A stretch of 64,000 bases of DNA, taken from assembly GCF_000003815.2 (NCBI RefSeq), contig NC_049981.1, positions 10,166,033 through 10,230,032 of the forward strand. Reading direction: 5' to 3'. The position numbers were made by a program, and so were the translations under genes. This DNA comes from Branchiostoma floridae. Lineage: Eukaryota; Chordata; Leptocardii; Amphioxiformes; Branchiostomatidae. Below are positions 36,415 through 46,530 of this stretch, one piece after another. Positions within the stretch are counted from its first letter, which is position 1. Each line of letters begins with the position of its first letter. The notes beneath the pieces are model-generated. The model was not told the origin of the DNA. It ran no database searches and worked only from the letters and a program-made list of their open reading frames with translations.

Positions 36415-39400
36415 ATTCTTAAAGTACAAAACATTATACGTTGGAACAAATCAATGGATATCGATAATCTTCAGAAGAAAGCAATATAATAAGCCGTGAG
36501 TTCGCGAATCCTGGCTGCTGTCACTGGCCCGACATGCACGCTACTTGAAAGAGTCCTTAGGAATGGACAGTAAGCACTGGTCTACTGTTCATTGTCTTTG
36601 TAAAAACAGCTCTGGTAGAATTAACCTGCAAATACAGTAAACTGTATACATAGCGTCTGTCTTCTCTGTCACAACAGTAGTAGAATAGCTTTCTGGATAG
36701 TTAAACTGGATAGAGATCACTTTGAATGTACCAGAAAAAAAGTAACCCTACTGTTACTGTTATTTTTGCGGGGACCTCCGAACGCCAACCAATCATGTAT
36801 TTAACATAAGTTTTATATTCCATTGTGATTCGTTGTGACTGCTTGATATTTGTATTTGTATTCTTGATACAGTTTGAACGTGTGACAAAATATCTTCACT
36901 CGTACGTACTGGCATGAGAAAACGAGAAAGTTTAGTTAAATATAATAATATATTTTTCATGATGAAATAACACTACTGGAGGAATTCTAACAGTTACAAT
37001 TGCCAGGTAGACTTGAAGCGGTGAAAACAAGGGTCGACGCGGTAAAGCTCAAAGTGACCCAAACCTCTCTAACTCTGAACACTATGGCCGAGGCAGGGTT
37101 TCCGCAGCCCACCCAATCACCAGGTAAGCCACAATTACAAGATTGCGATAACAAAACATATCTTGATTTCGGTTCCGACCATGGTTGCCGCCATGTTTAC
37201 GCCGCCATGTTTGTTTCCCACATGCACTTTTTCAATGGTAGTATCTTGACAAATGGTAAGAAAATTTTGCCCCCATCCTTAGCATCGTTACCACTCAAAA
37301 ACAGTAAATGACTCGAATTAATTCTAGTTCCATTATTTAGTGATTGAATCAAAATTACAACCGGCACTGCAACAAATCGAATGTGTATATCATTTTACAC
37401 TTGTCGTCTCTAATCACTATACTAGTAGCTGCCATATTTCAGAGACTTTCGGTCAATGATGTGAACATGAAATTTTATCCCATGAGCAGGTATCAACCTC
37501 GCAGAAGGAAAGGAGGCGTTCCAATCAAGCAGTATATTGGGTATGGTTGCCAGCCATGCAGTAGATGGAAACACCGATGGTGACTACAACGAGAATTCCT
37601 GCACACACACCACGCAAGGGACGCGCGATCCCGCTTGGTGGGTGGATCTTGGACAATCGTACACCATTGGCAGGTACGAGCAGGACTGGCTAACGATCAT
37701 CTTCATTAGCATGAATGTTTATCTGAGTTGGTAAATTACATGATGAGAAAAATAAGCTGTTCTCCAACTCAAGAAAGTACACTCAGTGGAATTTTCGCCC
37801 GAATCTATTGGTATTCTTCAGCTATCTGACACGTGTGATGTCAGCATTGGGCCAAAGTTCGTCGGAAGTCGGTGCCGATGAAGATGAATTTCACTTTGTC
37901 ATGATGTGCAATAGGTACAATATTTCACGTAATGAGTTATTCATATTCCTCGAATCAAGTACAACAGATTTTAAGAGACTCAATGATACAGACAGATTTG
38001 ATTATATATTCAGATGCAACAACTCCCACAATGCTAAAATAGGTAAATATATAAAAAACTGCTTTGTCATAAGAAAAAATGCCGAAACTCATAATTAGCC
38101 CCACTCGATTGTACAGTATCAATGATTCAGGCTAGCTCTTATTGTTCTAGAAATTAGGATGTCAAATTTCATTCTATATTCATAATCTGCATATGTACTG
38201 TGTTTAATACTTGTTTTAGTAATTAGGATAATAAGTTTGTTTCTTCTTTTTTGCCATACATTGTACCGTGTACGATCGTTGCGCAATAAAGTTCTTCTTC
38301 TTCATCATATATTTTCTTCTAGCATCGGTGTTGGGTTTACAGGACTTTTATGCCACCCTATAATAGATGGCCTTAATACTGCAGATTGTTTTGCTATCAT
38401 TGTCTGCAGGGTGGTCATCTTCAACCGCCAGGACTGTTGTCAGGAACGAATCAACCCCTTCAACATCCACATCGGGGCTTCTAGTCGGAACCCCGTCACG
38501 AACCCCAAGTGTGGTGGCGATTATGAAATGGACGTGAACCAGCCGTCTATTTCCATCTTGTGCCAGGGGATGACGGGACGGTACGTCGGCGTTCGTCTTC
38601 CTGGTTCCCACCGAACTCTGGCCCTGTGCGAGGTCCAAGTCTTTTCAGGTGGTACTTTTCAGAAGGCACTTTACGATATCATATTTTATGGCAATATTGA
38701 TGAGTTGCTTGATTCAACATCTTTTGAACACATATACCGTCAACTGATTTATTTTTGGTAATCTTTCTCAGAAATACTGACCCACTCTCTTTTCTCACCA
38801 GACTTTACTTCTGATGATAAAGTTTTTTTCTAATGATCACGTGCTTGTGTTCCAAGAATCTGGCATTGAAACATTGTGTACGTAGCGTCATGTGTGGTGT
38901 AGTGTTAAGTGTCTTTCCAAAGGGACAACGTCGGAGGCACGGCGAGGATAAAACTCGGGACCTCTAAATTCCGAGCCGAACGTTCTACCAGTTACAGTTG
39001 TTTTGTTTTACGAGGTGGTTGCATCGACATTGTAAAACCAAATATGAAAACTTTAGAATATTTATCTAAAATGCTTGTGAAGGCTGCTGTAATGAAATTC
39101 AGCACAAAAATTGAGAATATTTCACCTCTTATCATTTTTTAAACAGACGTATTGCCTAGTGCGGAGCTCAACACCACTCCAACGCCAGCACCCGGTAAGG
39201 CTCATCGCCGCTTTGTTTGCAAGATGGTTGAATCTACATCTTAAAACGAAACGAATAAGCTAATTACAACGTTGCCATAACAAAACATATCTTGATTTTG
39301 GTTCCGACCATGGTTGCCGCCATGTTTACGCCGCCATGTTTGTTTCCCACATGCACTTTTTCAATGGTAGTATCTTGACAAATGGTAAGAAAACTTTGCC

Positions 39401-42400
39401 CCCATCCTTAGCATCGTTACCACTAAAAACAGTAAATGACTCGAATTAATTCTAGTTCCATTATTTAGTGATTGAATCAAAACTACAACCGACACTGCAA
39501 CAAATCGAATGTGTATATCATTTTACACTTGTCGTCTCTAATCACTATACTAGTAGCTGCCATATTTCAGAGACTTACGGTCAATGATGTGAACATGAAA
39601 TTTTATCCCATGAGCAGGTATCAACATCGCAGAAGGAAAGGAGGCGTTCCAATCAAGCAGTATATTGGGTATGGTTGCCAGCCATGCAGTAGATGGAAAC
39701 ACCGATGGTGACTACAACGAGAATTCCTGCACACACACCACGCAAGGGACGCGCGATCCCGCTTGGTGGGTGGATCTTGGACAATCGTACACCATTGGCA
39801 GGTACGAGCAGGACTGGCTAACGATCATCTTCATTAGCATGAATGTTTATCTGAGTTGGTAAATTACATGATGAGAAAAATAAGCTGTTCTCCAACTCAA
39901 GAAAGTACACTCAGTGGAATTTTCGCCCGAATCTATTGGTATTCTTCAGCTATCTGACACGTGTGATGTCAGCATTGGGTCAAAGTTCGTCGGAAGTCGG
40001 TGCCGACCCCCCTTCCCTGGTGAGCGTAATTTCCTGAGTTAGAGCTATTTATTTTTGTCATTAATAAGATAATCTTCATTGTTGTCAACGACTACTCGTA
40101 AATCAAACATGACAGAGAGTCCATCAATGGAAGAGGCTTCCAATTCACTAGTAGACATTGTTAATGATCTGTCTACTTGTTTTTGTTTTCACATGTAGCT
40201 CACATATATTTTCTATCTGCTGGCATCGGTGTTGGGTTTATAGGACTTTTATGCCACCATATAATAGATGGCCTTAATACTGCAGATTGTTTTGCTATCA
40301 TTGTCTTCAGGGTGGTCATCTTCAACCGCCAGGACTGTTGTCAGGAAAGAATCAACCCCTTCAACATCCACATTGGGGCTTCTAGCCGGAACCCCGTCAC
40401 GAACCCCAAGTGTGGTGGCGATTATGAAATGGACGTGAACCAGCCGTCTATTTCCATCTTGTGCCAGGGGATGACGGGACGGTACGTCGGCGTTCGTCTT
40501 CCTGGTTCCCACCGAACTCTGGCCCTGTGCGAGGTCCAAGTCTTTTCAGGTGGTACTTTTCAGAAGGCACTTTACGATATCATATTTTATGGCAATATTG
40601 ATGAGTTGCTTGATTCAACATCTTTTGAACACATATACCGTCAACTGATTTATTTTTGGTAATCTTTCTCAGAAATACTGACCCACTCTCTTTTCTCACC
40701 AGACTTAACTTCTGATGATAAAGTTTTTCTAATGATCACGTGCTTGTGTTCTAAGAATCTGGCATTGAAACATTGTGTACGTAGCGTCATGTGTGGTGTA
40801 GTGTTAAGTGTCTTTCCAAAGGGACAACGTCGGAGGCACGGCGAGGATCAAACTCGGGACCTCTAAATTCCGAGCCGAACGTTCTACCAGCTACAGTTGT
40901 TCTGTTTTACGAGGTGGTTGCATCGACATTGTAAAACCAAATATCAAAACTTTAGAATATTTATGTCTCATTAACTATGCAAATATGGTCCTTATTTACA
41001 TAAGCTGTATTAGTCGATCATTCTCCACTCAAATAACATAAGTCATATCTTACGAAAGAAGGCTATTGTATAATCTATTGATTATTGATGCAAATGAGTT
41101 CTCATCTGCATAATTTATATTCAGTGACGTTTACCTCCACGTAAATGAAATTACCCTCATTTACCACTATCGAATAATAGCCTTATCTCATTAATCGCGC
41201 AAATCTGATTTTCATTTGCACAATTTTCACCTATCAATATTTTTCTCAGCTACATATCTCACTAGAATGTGGCACGTTGGCGGCCTTAATTAGATAGTGT
41301 TACCCTTGACATTCAATTTTTTTTTTCTATTGAACAAACACATAAAGGCAAAATAACAGACAAGTAGCGGCCCACTCAAGTTAAGACAACTTATATCGGT
41401 GCCGCTATTCAAATTGAACTACCAATCAAAACGTACGTATGCGTATTGATGACTTTAAATGTGAACTAAAACAATAACGTTACTGATTATGAAATATCAC
41501 GTAGAACGTTCAAGTATAGACTAAAAAGACAACAAAGCACTTCAAGCGTGAAAAGATTCGATGTTTATCGATAGAATTCGTGTGTCAAATCGCCCGGCTG
41601 CAGCGACACCACCAACGTACCGCAGCCTCATTACATTGTTTTCGAATTTTCAACAAGGTCCGACAACACTTCCGCAAGTTGCTGGATACACTGTACGAGC
41701 CGGAGACTGTCGTGGGAACGACATCTGGTCCCTCACCGGTTCCGGCATGACTCTGTCCCAGTGTGCCAGCCGGTGCAGCGGCAGCTCCCAGTGTGTGGCC
41801 TTTCAGTTCTCCAACGGAAACTGTTACCCGAAATCTGCGACCTGCAGTTCGCCCATTACTGCCAACCCCCGCGACACCTTCTACGACAAGGAAGCAGGTG
41901 ATTGTATTCAATCACTTCACCTCACTAGTCACCACCTCACCTCACAACTCACCACCTCACCTTACCAGTCACCAGTCCACCTCACCTTACCAATCACCAC
42001 CTCACTTCAACAGTAACCACCTCACCTCACCAGTCACAACCTCACCTCACCAGTCACAACCTCACCTAACCAGTCATCACCTCACCTCACCAGTCACCAC
42101 TGCACCAATCACCACCTCACCTTAGGCCTACGTCACATTTCCTACTCGGGGCCCGGCCGGGCTGTTTGCGGAAACGAAAAATTAAAGTTTATGCTAATAG
42201 ATATGCACAATGTATGCTGTTGAATTATTTTCGGTCCGTTTGTTGTTGTTGTTGTCTTTTATATCATAATTATCGTCCCCGAAAGCTGCCCGGCCGGGCC
42301 CCTTTGTGGAAATGTGACCTTAGCCTTACCAGTCACCTCATCCCTTTTTGATGTTTTGCAGGATCTGTCCCTGATGGCTATGTAGAGAGAGGGGGCTCCT

Positions 42401-43959
42401 ACTACAAGCTGTTCAGGACAACGAAAAAGAACCAGGCCAGTGCACAGGAGACATGTGAAGCTGACGGGGGCAACTTGGTATCTATAAAGACCTCGTCTCT
42501 CAACAACTTCCTTCTGGGCTTGATGCCGGATAGGGTGAACTACTGGATCGGGCTCAATGATAAAGATGTATGTATCATATATGCTAACTTGCGTTTTCAT
42601 TTTGTATTCCTACATATAAAGAAGATGGTAGACGGCAGGCTGTGCTTTATCTTGAACCACTCCCTGGCTTATTCCGGCAAACCGTGTACAGAGCCATATA
42701 TTCTCTCTCCCACTCATTGTCCGTGTGTGTGTGTGTGTGTGTATGTGTGTGTTTGTGTGTGTGTGTGTGTGTGTGCGTGTGTGTGTGTGTGTGAGGGGGG
42801 GGGTGCGTGTGTGCGTGCGTTTTGCGTGTGTGTGCGTGTTTGTGTGTGCGTGTGTGCTCGCGCGCGTGTGTGTGTGTATGTATTACAGTATGTGTGCGCG
42901 TTTCTTTCTTTCTTTATTTGTTTTGGTTCGCGTATGTCCGTAGTTATTTCAATGCACTGCCAATACCGTGACTGGTAGTGATTGGGAAGATGACTGCAAA
43001 TGTCAGACGGAGTGGCAGAAAGTACTGGTCAGAGATGGTAGAACTAACCGTTAATCAGACTAGACAGTCCAGGTCTTGGCCTCAATGGAAGAGGCTACCA
43101 GTTTACGAGGAGGCACTCTACCGTTTTTAGTCTGTTTGCGCTTTCGACCTTATGTCTTCTCCTTTGACGCAATGGAATGTTGATCAAAACATTTTTTGCA
43201 TAATCAATAAATGAAGATATAATGCAGATTGGAGTTCATTAGAATATCACCGTTCTACTAATTCTTCAGAGTGAAGGCACGTGGATGTGGGAAGATGGGA
43301 GCAGACTGAAACGTTGTGATTTCACCAACTGGGCACCGTATGAACCAAATGACAACAACGGAGCCTATGGGGGACAAGACTGCATCCACATTTGGGCAGG
43401 ATCCAGCTTCAAGTGGGATGATGACGAGTGCTGGAAAGGGAAATATTTCATCTGCCAGATAGGTGAGTTGGAATCATTGTTGAACTTTATTTTGGAATGA
43501 TGAACTAGTCGACTTTGGAGTTTGTGGTAATGCATTCCACTTGCACATGCACACTTCCGATTGAGATTTTTAAACCTAAAACCTAAGTATACAGTGCTTA
43601 AAGGAAAGCTACACTAAAAATGGAAAAGCCTGCTACACTATGGTAAATATAGCCCAAATTAAGATTCTCACTTGTGAGGCAGCTCTAACCTATGACAGAC
43701 TTATGTAAAACAAGTGAGAACTTTGATGTATATTTACCATGGTACAGCAGGCATTTCCATTTTTAGTGTAGCCTTCCTTTAACGACTGAATTTGTGACAT
43801 GGTCGTTACAGCTTTGCATTACTCAATAGTCCTGTCACTATTGAATAAGTATCGATGAGTGACGTATAATTTGTCTATGATCAGAAAGACGGTTTCATTA
43901 ACAATATAACCATTGATCGAATCCATTTATCTATAGGCCCTGGAGAGGAAAATTGCTAG
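36237..43959 (+). CDS. G4: secreted double F-type lectin / PAN / C-type lectin protein, 593 aa
   Basis: Exons: 36237-36345, 37007-37123, 37490-37673, 38410-38648, 39147-39194, 39618-39801, 40311-40549, 41658-41897, 42362-42567, 43270-43462, 43937-43959. They total 1782 nt in consistent phase, ending at TAG. Domains: signal peptide (likely cleaved near residue 26); coiled coil 37-63; FLD1 76-216; Thr/Pro linker 217-232; FLD2 233-373; PAN/apple 374-453; CTLD 454-586 (EPN, WDD). Both FLDs carry RQDCCQER, the R-x-D-x4-R fucose pattern with vicinal Cys as in eel agglutinin. The two FLDs are nearly identical in sequence and arose by an internal tandem duplication that includes introns. The second FLD joins PAN directly, without the Thr/Pro linker. 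Doubling the sugar sites should raise avidity (inference). It is the sister gene of G3. Confidence 0.87.
36370..36412. repeat. (TC)n microsatellite
   Basis: About 43 bp of TC just after the first G4 intron donor. G3 has only a short tctct stretch there. Confidence 0.95.
37876..38311 (+). mobile_element. 5'-truncated LINE fragment in G4 FLD1 intron
   Basis: Open frame [14 protein letters not shown]... is the LINE ORF2 C-terminus. It is followed by the tail ttgtaccgtgtacgatcgtt-gcgcaataaagtt and a (ctt)n end, which fits a CR1/L2-type 3' end. Copy 2 of the duplication and G3 both keep a different ~200-bp sequence here, so it is a derived insertion with local deletion. Confidence 0.75.
38878..39002 (-). 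repeat. tRNA-like SINE fragment, G4 copy 1
   Basis: Homologous to 1715-1850, somewhat decayed (the B box reads gataaaactc on the + strand). Confidence 0.5.
39264..40963 (+). repeat. internal duplication in G4, copy 2
   Basis: Second copy of the FLD cassette. Left junction near gctaattacaacgttgcc, right junction at ttagaatatttatg where identity to copy 1 stops. Exons in the two copies are almost identical, which points to recent duplication or gene conversion. Confidence 0.85.
40777..40915 (-). repeat. tRNA-like SINE fragment, G4 copy 2
   Basis: Duplicate of 38878-39002, carried along in the FLD cassette. Confidence 0.5.
41909..42121 (+). repeat. minisatellite in G4 PAN-CTLD intron
   Basis: About 210 bp of cacctcacc/agtcac units, homologous to those in G1 and G3 but shorter, interrupted at its 3' end by a small transposon. 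Confidence 0.9.
42125..42325. mobile_element. 201-bp MITE with TTA duplication inside the G4 minisatellite
   Basis: Ends ggcctacgtcacatttcc and its near inverse ggaaatgtgaccttagcc, with an inner inverted ggggcccggccgggc on both sides, flanked by tta (42122-42124, 42326-42328). The minisatellite unit ttaccagtcac resumes right after it. The TTA duplication suggests PIF/Harbinger. Confidence 0.7.
42721..42915. repeat. (TG)n-rich microsatellite with GC interruptions
   Basis: About 190 bp in the G4 CTLD intron, expanded relative to the G3 tract at 26113-26202. Confidence 0.9.
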
Positions 43960-44659
43960 AGTGCCGATGAACTCAAGGTGCCTTATTTCAAGTGGTAATG
44001 TTATATCAATGGTTTATTGAGAACACATAGTTTAAAAAAAGGCCAACAAATATAGCAGCCTGTCGCTGAATTGGTGTCAGACTTTACAACATCATGCCGG
44101 TGGATAAATATGATTATGAATCAAACAATTAGGTGTTAAAGGGACAGCGGGATTAAATACTTACTACTTGACAGAGGCAAGGTTCCATAATTCAGATGTT
44201 GGAAATGATCGGAGTGCATATTAAACATACTTAACTATGTAAATCTATGTAGTGCAGGGCTCCACTGCAAAGCAGTGCAAACCACTGAGTGGACTACCCT
44301 GGGTAAAAATGACAGAAATAAGAATAAATATTTGCACATTCTCTAAAAGGGTAATAAAATGATTGTATATAGAATTGCTATATGTAGAATTTCATAACGT
44401 GTGCACATTTTCGGATCACCAATCAAATTGTTATGACGAATAGATAGAAATTTCATTCATCTGTAGCAACGTGTTATATTGTGTATCATTCATAATAGGA
44501 TAATCGTAGCTGTTCATGGAAAATTCTTCAAAATTGATTTTCTCATCATTGTCTATCATTTGAAGTGGGCGTTTTGTGTCTTTTTGTTACTGAACAAGAT
44601 AGAAAGGTTTTACTTGTACTATTGGTAAGCTACAGAATCCTAGTGTTCAAATTCCTCCA

Positions 44660-44665
44660 AATAAA
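44660..44665 (+). terminator. candidate poly(A) signal of G4
   Basis: aataaa about 700 bp after the stop, at the homologous place to the G3 signal. Confidence 0.45.
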
Positions 44666-45181
44666 GTGATGTAAATCAAAAATTTGTGTCGACAACTTCA
44701 TTTCAATGGAAAGTCTCCTTAACTCATGTTTTCATCTCTGATACTGTTTGTAGAGGTCTAGCAAATACATTACTTTAAATTTTATAGAATTATAGATTAA
44801 GTGTACGAAGTCTGACAGCTTTAACTTATTGAAAAATAGAGAGCCCATCATTGAGCTCTACTTTCATTTTCCTGACCCCTACTCACCTACCAAATATAAT
44901 CAGGATACTTTCCAACTTCTCGTGTTATGCTGTTCACAGACGCAGCACCTAACGCCTTCTTAGTGAAGGTAGAAATTACAATTCTTGACAACGTTAGCTA
45001 TGTGGTGAACAACATCATCCACGTTGATTTTGCGCTAAATGTTGCACTTTGGACGAACACTTCTAACCTTTTGCAGGTTATACTTACAAAGTTGATATTT
45101 CGTGAAAAAGCTTCCATGTCACTGTGCGGATCTTAATGACCCCCAGCGGGGATCGTCACAGGACGCTGAAAGTCGAAACAA

Positions 45182-45345
45182 ATTGAGATTTGTCCACAAA
45201 AAATATTTTTTCAAGTAATCTCCAGATTTTTATTAAACAATGTCCATTGAATAGAAATTGAGATTTGTCCACAAAATCTAAATATTTTTTTCAAGTAATC
45301 TCCAGATTTTTATCAAACAATGTCCATTGAATAGAAATAACCGAT
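45182..45345 (+). repeat. two-copy ~85-bp tandem repeat
   Basis: Two adjacent copies beginning gagatttgtccacaaaa and ending atgtccattgaatagaaat in the G4 3' flank. Confidence 0.85.
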
Positions 45346-46454
45346 ACAGTACGCATTTGCCAGAGTATCGACTATCGTTATGATAATGTGCCTTTTCCCC
45401 TGGGACACGTGTTTGTAAATAGTTGTATATCTATAATGTAACTTGGAATTATCTATGAAAATCATGTAGCACCAGTCTATTAATCAAATTCAAACTCAGT
45501 CTTTTGTAAGAGAAATCGTTCATTGTCTTCGCGAATGCGTCATAAAGAGACATGCTTGGCCCCCACCGAGTTTTGATCACTCTGAAAAGATTGGGTACCT
45601 GGTAACAAAATCGAATTTTCTCATCCAAATAGCAACTTTGTGCAATACTATTCAATTAACGTTTCTCAAATGAAACCATTCTTCCTTGAAATGAGGCAGT
45701 ACTGTACCCTTATACATTTCTCTGTTCGTACGAGTATTTACCTTATTATCTTCTCTTAGGGCAGACACTACAAATTACGCACGTTAAGCATTCGTAAAAC
45801 ATACATAAAGCATACTTTTATTCTAAGAACGCAACCTTTACACATACTTAAATGCTTGTCTAAAGAATGAATTTCGTGCAGTGGGAATAGCAGTGTATGT
45901 CTTGAACCATTGTTCCCAAAATATACCACATGAATGGGAGATGAATCGTGTTAACACTCAGTCGTTGTGTACTTCAGTGGAGACCAAATTTCATTTCTGC
46001 AAGTATTGTGATGTACCAACTCGAAGATAATATGATTAGGAAAACACACCAAGATCCTGATTTCATGAAGCTTCAAGTGTCCTTGAATGTTGATTAAACT
46101 GTTTGTCTTTCAGCGTTACTGTTTGTATCCCCTTGGACTTTCTGTGAAAGATGATAGATAAGCTTTTCGACATAAAACTACACAATTCCTAGAATAATAA
46201 CACAGACCTGATTGCCCAAATTCAACTTTCCGAACGTTTTTTTGATGGGTGTAGCAGCATTTCTCAAGGCCATTTTTGTCGTCATATCAAAGCGTGACCT
46301 CGAGTTGCAAATTACTGTCTTTTGTAAACAACCATACAATCAGCTCACAGACGTAATGAGTTTCTTAAGTGAACTTGAAAAGTCTCTGTAAACTAGTTAT
46401 CTTGGTCTTTTGCGCCTTGCCACCAATTGTGTGGGCCTCAAAGCACGGGTCTGG

Positions 46455-46461
46455 TATATAT
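46455..46461 (+). promoter_or_regulatory. TATA box of G5
   Basis: tatatat 70 bp upstream of the ATG, in a context (ggtatatatcc) matched at the same distance in G6 (agtatatatcg). Confidence 0.5.
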
Positions 46462-46530
46462 CCCCGCAGTTTGGGCGTCATTTCCAGACCTGTTGGGTCC
46501 GTAGTTCATGTCAGTCAGTTGAGGATAGCC

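Larger units (their letters stand above)
37141..39074 (+). repeat. internal duplication in G4, copy 1
   Basis: Copy 1 of the FLD cassette. It aligns with 39264-40963 through intron, both FLD exons and the SINE. It differs by holding a LINE fragment at 37876-38311. Confidence 0.85.
35886..46190. repeat. segmental duplication unit containing G4
   Basis: Partner of 20521-29370. It is longer because of the internal FLD duplication, a LINE insertion and an expanded TG tract. Confidence 0.8.
43960..46530. other. G4-G5 intergenic region
   Basis: Duplicated 3' flank of G4 up to about 46190, then sequence upstream of G5 whose last ~270 bp (from about 46265) is homologous to the G6 upstream region (from about 51550). 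No coding exon seen. Confidence 0.6.

Noticed and set aside
42475-42978. 167-aa frame with Cys/Val repeats
   Set aside because: CTLD exon read through its donor into the TG microsatellite.
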